Below are positions 27,701 to 39,200 of a stretch of 64,000 nucleotides of DNA, one piece after another. The position numbers and the translations under genes were made by a program. The notes under the pieces were generated by a model. That model was not told the DNA's origin. It searched no databases and saw only the letters and a program-made list of their open reading frames with translations. The DNA comes from Gymnothorax reevesii. Taxonomy: Eukaryota; Chordata; Actinopteri; Anguilliformes; Muraenidae. The stretch lies in the NCBI GenBank assembly GCA_029721435.1, contig CM056588.1:34030930-34094929 (forward strand). The letters run 5' to 3'. Position 1 is the first letter of the stretch. Every line of letters begins with the position of its first letter.

Positions 27701-27860
27701 ATCGGTCACACAGTTTCAGAGTTATGCTCCAGAAACAAATGGGAACGCCGACGCCAATGCCAACGGGAATTCAGGCAAAAACAATATGTCCCCCCCCTCC
27801 AGGAAGGAGAGGGATAGATAGACTTGCCCCTTTAGATAGACTTGCGGCAGTCCTGAATGT
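24785..27860. repeat. large unclassified repetitive block
   Basis: It contains internal direct repeats. A unit with GACCGATTACTTTAATATTT and TTTGGTTGCCATGG occurs twice about 145 bp apart (24797 and 24958). GGTGGCGCTAGAGAGCCATTT occurs near 27086 and again near 27603. GTTGCCATGGAAACAGAAAA sits at about 26230. The style resembles internal sequence of large non-coding fish transposons. There is no intact ORF above 126 codons and no recognised protein domain. A separate MITE is nested at 25336-25707. Confidence 0.45.
25336..25707. mobile_element. MITE with about 35-bp terminal inverted repeats
   Basis: The left end reads ATATGAGCCCCTCAGAACAA and continues to GGTCTAACTCA. The right end is its inverse with about two mismatches, ending at 25707. 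Next to the left arm, GTCTAACTCAGA is followed after 11 nt by its inverse, so the arm itself forms a local hairpin. The interior has no coding potential. The class is unknown; flanking TATA words would allow a TA target duplication. Confidence 0.75.
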
Positions 27861-30125
27861 ATAATTCCATTGGGAGAAAGTGACTGTGAGAACAGATCAC
27901 CAGCAATTATTTTGCCCCATTGTCACAGAATTAAATGCCGGACTTTAAATTTTCTGTAAAGCAGGCCATCAAATCTAGCCTTTGTGATTGTTTGAACAAA
28001 GGAAACAAGGATTGAAACATGCTCATTTTGCGTCAAAATGGCGCGTTTCATTTTTCGTCTTAATGATGAGGATTGGCTACATATGAGAGAGGTGAGTTAA
28101 AGTATCTTTCATCAAGGAAAATGATTGAAAACAGACGAAGACTTAATACCACTGTAAAGGTGTGTTTACGCCCTCCCTGCTTTCTGTCCAAAAGAATGAT
28201 TTCTTTCTCTCATGAGACATTAAAGAGATATAATGAGCCAAAATGTCAAGGCGGCGGACACCATCTGCATGCAAAAATTAATTCCAGCGCAGCAACTGCA
28301 TTAATTGGCAAACTTTGCAAAATACACAAGGGCGGACTCTCTCGTGCCTTGTGGATGCGCGACATTTTGTCTGATTGTCAGCCGGCAAATGATGATGCCT
28401 TTCGTGCATGTTCATATTTGGCGGAAATTTGGGGTCGCTTCCGTTCAGGGAGGTGGAGGAGAGAGAGTGTGTGTTTGGCAGGAAAGAACATGTTACTTTA
28501 AGTGCTTACAGTCAGGCTTCTATGTGAAAATGCTTTTTTGAGCCTTGTAGTACAAATACTTTCAGGTATTCTATTTTGGAGAGTCAAAGAATCTGTCCTC
28601 TTAAGCAATGTGGTTAATTACTTAGGATCTCCGCATCCATCCAAAAACCCTTTATCAGACTCTCAGTGAATGTAGAACGAAATGCTAGACTGGTTCCAGT
28701 TTCCCACTACTAATGTTCGGGGTCTGATGAGGAACACAGAAGAGAATCATCAGTGCGTCTTAGCTGACTAGACTAGTCTGGTTCCTCTAAAAGCTTTGTG
28801 TGTGGGACGGTCTTATTTTTCTCTCTTAGTGATGTATTCTGGCACAGACCAAGGTGAACACTTTACTGTGGTTAGAGTCAAACAGCAATTAGTTGCACTG
28901 AACCTCTTTGTCCTGTCCTTAAACCTAGAGTAGATGAGGTATGGCCACTGACAAATATATAAACAAAAGCAGGGAGGGCTGAGCATGGCTGTGAGAAAAG
29001 ACAATGCCTTTGAACAAGCAGCTTCAGGTATGCAGCCTGTCACATGGTGCACTTCTGGCATTGATCGATGATACCAAGGTAAACATACCATTAGTGCAAA
29101 GGTCAATTAGTAAGCCCCGCCCCTTTTGAGATTTCTATAGCCAAATGCCAGGGAGCACAGCTAACCAATCAATGGCAGCTCGCTCACAACTGCACACATA
29201 CGACACAATCGATCTCGGGCCATAGCTATTCTCACTCAGGACAAATAAGAGTGCGTGTCAATGACGCCAATTCACAAACACAAGATATCAGCATCTATGT
29301 TTGGACATGGAAAACAAGCTTTCAAATGCGCTGTCAGATTTTCATAGTTGTAAAAATCTCAGAAGCTACTGAAGAACTTTAGTCTTCATACCAAAACAAT
29401 TCCTCCAGTACTGATCACAGTTGCCGTAAATGCAGAATTATTGTGTGTTTGTAAGTCTTTTGTTTGGATTTTGTATAATTTCTCACTCTTTACAGCCGGG
29501 CCTGCAGTGCAGGTCAGTTTTACATACCTCACACCCCCCATCCCCGCAGGTTACACTGCAGTTGTTGTGTTTATTGTACCTGAGTCAGGATGCAGGGGGT
29601 GATAGTGGGACAGCAGATAGGGAAATAAAGACAGCCTTTAGCCCGCATTCCCCCAACTGAGCAACTAACAGGGGCAAAGTCTATCTGACTCTGATTTGGA
29701 GCGTCCAGACGAAAGCTGCAATACAGACACGGAAGGGGCCAGTGCTAAGGGAAATACTCACCCAACGAGGGGAGATTCACACACCCCGGAGTGACCAAGG
29801 GGAGGATTTAGGGCTGTCAGCTGGCAGAGGAGAGAGAGGCACTGGGTAACTGGAAGTTTTTTTTACCCTTTTTTTTGCTACACTTGCCATGACACGTCCT
29901 CTCACCGTTCCACTCTAGCCTCTGCTCTGACAGTAGCTTTTAAAGCAGTGTCACCTGGGAAAAAAAAATAAAAAAAACCTCCACAAACACACTGGAGGCC
30001 TGGGTGAGCCTGGTGACAGTCCAGGAGGAGAGTGAGCAAGACGAGTGGACAGGATTAGAGGAGAGCAGCACCTGGGCTCATCACATTTCCTGGGCCTGAA
30101 CACCTCTTTTGAATAACTGGACACT
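27861..30125. other. gene-free DNA directly upstream of the HNF4 gene
   Basis: This contains the proximal 5' region of the receptor gene. I see no clear TATA box within 100 bp of the start codon. The 5' UTR and promoter cannot be delimited without transcript data. A complex block at 28030-28510 is listed separately. Confidence 0.4.
28030..28510. promoter_or_regulatory. candidate conserved non-coding element
   Basis: A dense, non-repetitive block with an octamer/homeobox-like composite ATGCAAAAATTAATTCC near 28269 and GCATTAATTGGC near 28300. A GC-balanced tail follows. A 142-codon open frame crosses it but shows no recognisable domain. Conserved enhancers often keep such frames by chance, so I favour regulatory DNA over an exon. 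It lies about 1.6-2.1 kb upstream of the HNF4 start codon. Confidence 0.33.
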
Positions 30126-30240
30126 ATGAAGCTGTCCAGAGCTACACAGCATCTGGACTCCACTGACTACACCATGGCCCTTGATCCTTCCTACGTGATG
30201 CTGGAGTTTGATAGTCTAAGAATGCTCCCAGGAGAGACCG
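30126..30240 (+). CDS. hnf4b: HNF4 exon 1 (A/B domain)
   Basis: It opens at ATG 30126 and encodes [20 protein letters not shown] followed by [11 protein letters not shown]. This matches the start of the HNF4A isoforms made from the P1 promoter. It ends in phase 1 before GTAAGC. The start is chosen because the residues after it match the family; the upstream stop context was not needed. No P2-type alternative first exon was recognised upstream. Confidence 0.9.
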
Positions 30241-33200
30241 GTAAGCGTTCCTCAAAAGGCATTTTGTGCCCTGATCACTTTTTGGGCAAAATCTGTGTGT
30301 GGCGGGGAGTGGTATAAACATACATACTCAATCAAAACATTATATCAGGTGTTCTCCGCACAAAATAAGGCCGGGTCACGGAGCTTCGGGTTTAAAAAAA
30401 ATGATTGTAGTAATTGTATCATTTTTGCTAAAAATTAAATACTGTATATAAATTCTATAGTTTTTCCCTAAGCTTCATAAAACGGACTTTTTGACCGCAT
30501 TTCAAAATTTGGGCAAAACTTTAGGAACTTGTGAGAAACGTACGAGGTCAAAGTCTAATTTGTGTTTATAATTTACTGAAGACTGACCTCTGGTCCCCAT
30601 TATCTACAGTAAATTCATATATAACCAGTCATACAGCATCCCATGTAACAAAAATTAACCCTTTCAATGTACAAGATCACAAACAAGCACTAAGAATTTT
30701 TAGCAGAGTAGTCGAATGCTTGTGTTACAATGCCCAATGTATTTGACGACAATTGTCACTTTGAAACGCCATGCTGTAGTGCGCCAGTGTACCACAGGGA
30801 TGCTGACCCTACATGCTTTCGCGCTATAAGCCTGAAGCTTTATTTTGTTTTACGCAATGATAATGTCCATGTCAAATGATGTCATCATGATTGCCCAAGT
30901 ACTTTTTTTGCATCTTTTATGTTAGCATGGATGTAAAGCAATATATCCACTAGAGGGCGGTGCTGAGTCCAAAGTTTCTGATTGCAGCAAAAACAGCGAC
31001 AGTGGAGGCGATAGTAATAATGCAGTATATGTGATTAACAATCTATTGGGTACGCTGGCCAACCACCCCGACCCTTCCATGATTTCCGTTGGCATCCATT
31101 TCATTTGTATTCACAAGCTTCCTTAAAATTTACAGAAATGTGTATCAAATAGACGGAAAGTGCGGACAGAAGGCTCTGTCCGTATCTGTTTATGTACAGT
31201 ATCTAACCTTGAGCATAATTGAACTTTGAGTATGGGCCTGGTGCAGTTCTCCGCCAAAAAGCTGAAACCAGGCTTGGCTGATCAAGGTGGCGTAAACAGG
31301 TTTCAGCTCACATAGCCAGTTGATCAGCTGTTCAATGGCTTGGCATCTCATATTCAGCAGATTCACCAACTGAGGCACCTGCTGACTCAACCAGGTTTAA
31401 TGAGCTTTAACCAGACACAGAGCAGCTACAATCAGCAAATGACCACCCAAATCTGGCCCAAGGGGAGAAAGTTTTGTGAAACATATGTGGTTACGATTTG
31501 ACCTTCATACATTTTTCTATGCGTATCACAGCCACGTGCGCCATTTACAACTTAAATTCCACATATGGCCCAAGAGTTGATGCTGTCAGGTTTAAAACAG
31601 TTAACAGTGTGAAAGAAACAGCGAAGGCCATTTTAAATCCCAGTTTAGCTCTGTTTTGTTGCCACGCCCTTGGTACTGCCACAACATTTCAAATTAACCC
31701 TGAACTTGCCCCCTGTTCTCTCTCCTAAAAGAGCCCCTTGCGCCCCCCCTGGTGCCCCCCCTGCCCTTGATGCCCAGCACCACTGCCAGCGGGAATCTGT
31801 GCTCCATCTGTGACGACAGGGCGACGGGGAAGCACTACGGGGCTCCCAGCTGTGACGGGTGCAAGGGCTTCTTCAGACGCAGCGTCAGGAAAAACTACTC
31901 CTACACCTGCCGGTGAGAGAGGTGACAGACGAGCAGGAAAGGAGCCCTCCGACCCAGGCTGCGCAAACCTACCCCTACCCTGCACCCAGATTTAACGTCC
32001 CTACCCTGGTCCTGCAGATCTAACATCCCCAACCTGCTCCCGCAGACCAAACGTCCCCTACCCTGCAACCGCAGATCTAACGTCCCCAACCCTGCTCCCG
32101 CAGATCTAACGTCCCCAACCCTGCTCCCGCAGATCTAACGCCCCCTACCTGCACCCCCAAATCTAACGTCCCCAACCCTGCTCCCGCAGATCTAACGTCC
32201 CCAACCCTGCACCCGCATATCTAACGTCCCCTACCCTGCACCCCCAGATCTAACGTCCCCTACTCTGCTCCCGCAGATCTAACGTCCCCAAACCTGCTCC
32301 CGCAGATCTAACGTCCCCTACCCTGCACCCGCAGATCTAACGTCCCCAACCCTGCTCCCGCAGATCTAACGTCCCCTACCCTGCTCCCGCAGACCTAACA
32401 TCCCCTACCCTGCTCCCGCAGACCTAACGTCCCCTACCTGCACCCCCAGATCTAACGTCCCCAACCCTGCTCCCGCAGCTCTAACGTCCCCAACCCTGCT
32501 CCCGCAGATCTAACGTCCCCAACCCTGTACCCGCAGATCGAACGTCCCCTACCCTGCTCCCGCAGATCTAACGTCCCCAACCCTGCTCCCGCAGATCTAA
32601 CGTCCCCAACCCTGCTCCCGCAGATCTAACGTCCCCAACCCTGCACCCGCATATCTAACGTCCCCTACCCTGCTCCCGCAGATCTAACGTCCCCAACCCT
32701 GCTCCCGCAGATCTAACGTCCCCAACCCTGCTCCCGCAGATCTAACGTCCCCAACCCTGCTCCCACAGACCTAACCTCCCCTACCCTGCTCCTGCAGACC
32801 TAACGTCCCCTACCCTGCACCCGCAGATCTAACGTCCCCAAACCTGCTCCCGCAGATCTAACGTCCCCTACCCTGCTCCCGCAGATCTAACGTCCCCTAC
32901 CCTGCTCCCGCAGATCTAACGTCCCCTACCCTGCACCCGCAGATCTAACGTCCCCAACCCTGCTCCCGCAGATCTAACGTCCCCTACCCTGCTCCCGCAG
33001 ATCTAACGTCCCCTACCCTGCACCCGCAGATCTAACGTCCCCAAACCTGCTCCCGCAGATCTAACGTCCCCAACCCTGCTCCCGCAGATCTAACGTCCCC
33101 TACCCTGCTCCCGCAGATCTAACGTCCCCTACCCTGCACCCGCAGATCTAACGTCCCCAAACCTGCTCCCGCAGATCTAACGTCCCCAACCCTGCTCCCA

Positions 33201-36200
33201 CAGACCTAACCTCCCCTACCCTGCACCTGCAGATCTAACGTCCCCTACCCTGCTCCCGCAGATCTAACGTCCCCTACCCTGCACCCGCAGATCTAACGTC
33301 CCCAACCCTGCTCCCGCAGATCTAACGTCCCCAACCCTGCTCCCACAGACCTAACCTCCCCTACCCTGCTCCTGCAGACCTAACGTCCCCTACCCTGCAC
33401 CTGCAGATCTAACGTCCCCTACCCTGCACCTGCAGATCTAACGTCCCCTACCCTGCACCCGCAGATCTAACGTCCCCTACCCTGCTCCCGCAGATCTAAC
33501 ATCCCCAACCCTGCTCCCGCAGATCTAACGTCCCCAATCCTGCTCCCACAGACCTAACCTCCCCTACCCTGCTCCTGCAGACCTAACGTCCCCTACCCTG
33601 CACCCGCAGATCTAACGTCCCCAAACCTGCTCCCGCAGATCTAACGTCCCCTACCCTGCTCCCACAGACCTAACCTCCCCTACCCTGCTCCTGCAGATCT
33701 AACGTCCCCTACCCTGCACCCGCAGATCTAACGTCCCCAAACCTGCCCCCGCAGATCTAACGTCCCCAACCCTGCTCCCGCAGATCTAACGTCCCCAACC
33801 CTGCACCCGCAGATCTAACGTCCCCAACCCTGCTCCCACAGACCTAACGTCCCCTACCCTGCACCCGCAGACCTAACGTCCCCTACCCTGCACCCGCAGA
33901 TCTAACGTCCCCAACCCTGCACCCGCAGATCTAACGTCCCCAACCCTGCTCCCACAGACCTAACGTCCCCTACCCTGCACCCGCAGATCTAACGTCCCCA
34001 ACCCTGCTCCAGCAGATCTACCGTCCCCAACCCTGCTCCCGCAGATCTAACGTCCCCTACTCTGCGCCCGCAGACCTAACATCCTAACATTAAAGCAGGT
34101 CTCAGATGGACTGTGGCTGGACAAAGGTGATCTCTATCCAACTGTATAGCCTTGTCAGCTGGTTAATAACTGGTTGACTATCTCAGCAGTATTTTTGCCA
34201 GGAAGACACCTAGGGTACTTTAGGTAAAGTAAGTACAGAGGAGGCCATTAGTGAAATTAGATCTGCAGGAGCATGGTAGGAGTAGGTTTGGGCAGCCTGG
34301 GACGGACGGCTGCTTTACTGCTCGTCTGTCACCCCTGGTATGACAGACAGACAGACAGACAGACAGATTGACTGACAGACAGAGGTAGCACCAGTTATTG
34401 TAGTGAGAAGTAAGAGCAGCTATTGATGGAAAGATCCAGGATTTTTTTTTCCAACATACACAGATTTTAGTCAATTCTCCTAATTAAAGAAAATATCACA
34501 TGCATTCTGCATGTTCACATTGGTCTCTGCGGTTTGCACAGAAACGCCTGAGCCACACAGAAACTCTTTTGTGAACTTATGCTCACTTCAGTCACTGGCC
34601 AGGTGAGTGAACATCTCTCCATTTGTCTGTTTGTCCATCTGCCTCTCAGGTTTGACAGGCACTGTGTGGTGGACAAAGACAAGAGAAATCAGTGCAGGTA
34701 CTGCCGGCTCCGCAAATGCCTCAGAGCGGGGATGAAAAAGGAAGGTAAGAGGTCTATCCCGCCATGCTTTGTAATCAAGGCAGGCATCCCGTAGTCTATG
34801 GGAGGGCAGTTACAGCATGTAGCCGTCTTCACATCAGGAAACTCTTTTGATTTTCTCTAAACAATAATGACCCTAAACCAGGGGTAGGGAACCCTCTGCC
34901 TGGACACCCATAACGCTGCACATTTTAGTTGTCCCTCTGCTCCAACTCATCTGATTTGAATGACTGCAGCTTGCCTAGTGCTTGATAAGAAAGTAGTTTT
35001 TAGAATCACGTGTGTTAGAGACACCTAAAACATGCAGCGTTACTACTCTCCAGGAGCTGAACTGTACAATAGAATATTCCATATCACAGAATTTTGTAAA
35101 TACTTCTAATGAATTTTCTGAAGCTACTTTGCAATATTTTCACGTAACGTATGAGGGAGCTGACCTGTGGCACCACGCAGTCCCTGGCTACGCTCTACAA
35201 TTTTGACAAAACAAGAATGCCAGGTCGATACTGCAAAGACTGAAAAATAAGTTTATCTCACCAAGCAATTTAATTTTCTCTTTGGATTTAAAACACTTAT
35301 TTCTATTACCTGATTTGCTCAGGAAGACAAATATGAGGGGAGATAATTTTGACTCAGATCTAGATTTGCCAGTGGAATAAGAACATTTCACTTGTCAAGC
35401 GCATAGTTAACTTAAAGGTGCTCTAAGCACAGTTGGATGACCCCACTTCTGTCGATGTTTGAAGTATTATCGAACAAAACCGCGAGCTAGCTCGCCCCTC
35501 CCTCCCCCTCTCCCCCGCACATGCTTCCTGAAACTGTCATGAACGCCCAAACCCCACACCTCCATCCCTCTTGTCGGTGATTGGCTGGATGGTCCAGGCT
35601 GGACCAGGTTGTTTTTGTGCCAGTTTTCAATTCACAGGGACCACGTTTTTTTTACGGGGTATTTGGGGGACAGGCAGCCAGCGGATCGTGAGGAGATGTT
35701 TGTTGCATGTGACAAAAAATGTTCTCGACTTAGAAACCGTGGAACAAGACTTCAAGCACCTTTAAGCTAATCTTTCAACTGAGAGTATAAGTAGAAATCC
35801 AAGTCTGATATGATCAAAAGACTTGTTCAGACAGACACTTCTACACAGTGTCAAAAAAGAAGTTCTGACAGGAGTCGAAAACCCTGACAAATGTGGATAA
35901 ACTAAGTCCTGAAGGTGGCCCAGAGTAGAGGCACTGAGATTGTGACCAGGCAAAGGAACGATGACACGAGTACCACACCTGGCTGGTTGTCCAATAGAGC
36001 ACATCTCTCTGCTGCACTCCTGGTCAATAATGGCCCAGAAATAAATAAAACGATAAAATCTCTGCCTGAAAAATATCCCGATATAGTCAGAAAAAAAAAA
36101 CCTGGCAACCCTGCGACTAGTCAACAGGATTTAACTGCAGGTCAAAAGGTATGCTGATATAGGCAAAAAAATGAGGACTTAAAAATTGACTGAATGGCTC

Positions 36201-39200
36201 CTTCTCATGAATAATTAACAAAGTTAAAGTGAGCATTAGTCTTTGCAGTTAACCTTTAAGGAATGCAGAGTTCTCAAACTACGGAGTCAAAATGTTACGT
36301 AAGCGAGAAACAGCCAGTGCTGGAATCACACTTTATGAGTCTCCTCTTTCTCGTCTCGCAAGTTTAAGTGTTGAAGTATCTCAAGTGAGCCTCTCCATAT
36401 TGTTATTGTACAGGCACCTACACCTTGGAGTTACTTGTTAATTCCGCAGGGTATCGCAAATATAAATGCAGATTTAGATGTGGTAATAAGTGCGAAAAGA
36501 GTTTTATCATGGGATGTGACTTCATCTACCTGAAAATAAACAGTGAAAAACTGGTTTTTCCCCCCCAATGTTATTCAAATGCACTCTTCTGATTCCTGTT
36601 TAATTTCTAGTATATAGTGATGCTTTCATATTTTGAGTCACAGCATTGCTCGTCACATGAATAATAAGATCTTTATTTACACGGCTGAGAACAGGGGCTG
36701 TTTGTTTCATCAGTGGTAAATGGCTGATGTTAGCCACCAGGTTATCTATAGTTACCGTTGTACTAATCTGTCCCACAAATTGTCTTTACGGTGGCAGACC
36801 AGAAATTCAGAAAAGCAAAAGCATTTATTTCCCCCCAAAAATGCATTGACGAAATACAGCCACATAAAAATACAGTAAAAAACAGAATTTTACAAACCGT
36901 TGCCATCAGGATTTCTATTCTGAATGACTTTACAAGATTATGGACATCATTTCACTCGGAGTGAAACTCTCTCCCTTTGGAAATTTCAGGCTGATGCCAA
37001 CCTCTTCTCAAATTGTGCCCACAAATTTTACGGCCGCTTTTATAGGTTGACTGGGTGAGCATTCTATATGCATTTAGTCAACTTGTTTGCCTATTGTTTT
37101 ACGCTACCTGCTGAAACCAGCTTTAACCAGCCACAGGAGGCTGGTCTTATCCCGACTTGTCATATAGTGACGCTACCTGCCCAAGCATCAATATATTTTG
37201 TACAACAAAAAAGGAGGCTTTTGGCTTCCTCATTTGATGCAAGTTTAAAATGAAGCCTAACCCCTCATCCTTAATCTGAACCTTAACTCCAAATCTAAAA
37301 TAAGGACGGCAAAAGTTGTATCAACGCTTGGTCAGGTAGCGTCACGATATGACGAGTCAGGATGAGAATGTGTTGGCCACAGACCAGCTAAAGACCAGCC
37401 ATGACTTGCTTGAAGTGTTGACAACCCAGTTCAACTCCCAAAAGCCCAAGCCCCCGTTCAAATTAATAGATTGCATCTGCAGGGAAGCGTAGTTGCAAAC
37501 TGGTTGTCGCGCAAAGCAGTAATTAATTTAATAAATTTCCAACGCTTCGTATGTCGAAGCACTGTTGATTGTCATGACTTAATAAACTGGATTTAAAAGC
37601 ATTTAGTGTGCATGCCATGCCTCAAACTTTCAAGGTAGCAAAGTCATTCATTAGGTATTTGCAGTTCGGCCTCTGGGAAAGCGCCAGGAAAGCTATAATA
37701 AGAGATTTTATTAACGGCAATTATCTAAACAAACAAAATTGAAACCTAAATACTCCAGCAGCATTTACTACATGACATTCTACTTCAAGATGGAATTTCA
37801 AGAAATTTTACTTAATAACTGTCCATGCAATCTCATAATGTAGCCTTCCTTGTCGAGGCAAAGCTGTATGTCATAATTGTTCATGGCAACCACAGTGTTA
37901 TGACTTGGAAAAATCACAACAAAAAAACTGGCAAGTACAACTAAAACAAATTTATTCTTTACAAAAAAAGTTGTACAAAAATTATCCACTATTTAAATTC
38001 TCTAATAACACTGCCACTATTTAACTGTTGCCAAAACAAAACTCTGGTCTGCTCTCTTCTGCTGTCTGCTCTCTTTGTTGTCTGTCTCTGCTGTGCTTAA
38101 AATCACAGCCTTTTTATAGTCTAGCAACCTTCCAGAAAGATCCACAGGATTCTAGGGAAATCCCGCCCCCTCCAAGCAGGAAAGTGCCAGAAGCTTCTAG
38201 AAATTACTAGACTTTTCTTAATGATTTTACAAACATGCCACCAGATGGTGCCAATGAACAAAATAAATATAGCTGACCAGCAGGGCAGCAAAACAGCATG
38301 TAACAAATCTTCATTTACAAATGGAATATAAAGCTGTACAAAAAATTATCATACATAACACCTCCCCTCTTTAAGAAAAGAAAGGTTTGCTAAAAGCTTT
38401 CTTTTGTTAAAATTAACACAGTTTTATAATCAGAACAATTTTGAACTTTACACAAACGTATTATTGATCATGATAACAATCATATACATAACCAGTGCAA
38501 GTCTCACAATCAAATAGAAAAGTAAAATTACATTTTTCACAATCAAAAAAAGGAAATAAAATTACATGCGTGAAAGTGTATCTGGGATTACATTATCTTT
38601 TCCCCTGATGTGAGAAATGTCCAAATCATACTCTTGCAAAAGTAAACTCCATCTCAGTAATCTTTGATTCTTGTTTTTGATCTTGTGCAAGAATGTGAGG
38701 GGATTGTGATCACTGAAGACCTTGATGGAAGTAGCTGAACAAGTCAAATAGACTTCAAAATGTTGTAAAGCCAAAACAAGTGCCAAACATTCTTTTTCAA
38801 TTGTTGAGTAGTTTTTCTGATGTTTATCAAACTTTTTGGAAAAGTAACAAACAGGATGATCTACTCCATCAGTGTCTTCTTGCAGTAAAACTGCACCTGC
38901 ACCAATGTCACTGGCATCAACTGCCAACTTGAACTCCTTTTTGAAATTGGGAGATAAGAGAACTGGTGCATTTTTGAGAATCGCTTTCAGCTGGTCAAAT
39001 GAATTTTGACATTTTTCATCCCAAACAAATTTTGCATTTTTCTTCAGTAAATTTGTCAAAGGTTCAGAGATGATAGAGAAATTTTTACAGAATTTTCTGT
39101 AGTAGCCAGCCATCCCTAGAAATCTCATGAGCTGTCTTTTAGTTGTTGGCTCAGGAAATTCAGTGATAACTTTGACTTTTGCATCAACTGGTTTGACTTG

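Larger units (their letters stand above)
34745..37882. other. HNF4 intron 3, left part
   Basis: Intron sequence without exons. It holds a hAT-like relic (34875-35045), a MITE (35411-35766) and an inverted-repeat element (37146-37366), listed separately. The remainder is AT-rich and unassigned. Confidence 0.7.

Noticed and set aside
28073..28501. 142-codon open frame upstream of the HNF4 gene
   Set aside because: No recognisable domain, no clear splice or start context, and a composition that fits conserved regulatory DNA as well. Not called as a gene.
31979..34083. Regularly repeated 29-bp array resembling a CRISPR array
   Set aside because: Units are directly adjacent with no spacers, and the array is in an intron of a vertebrate gene. 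It is a minisatellite.
38028..38210. Identical 60-codon open frames in both LTRs (also 43477-43659)
   Set aside because: They are duplicates because the LTRs are identical, and lie in non-coding LTR sequence. No protein is claimed.
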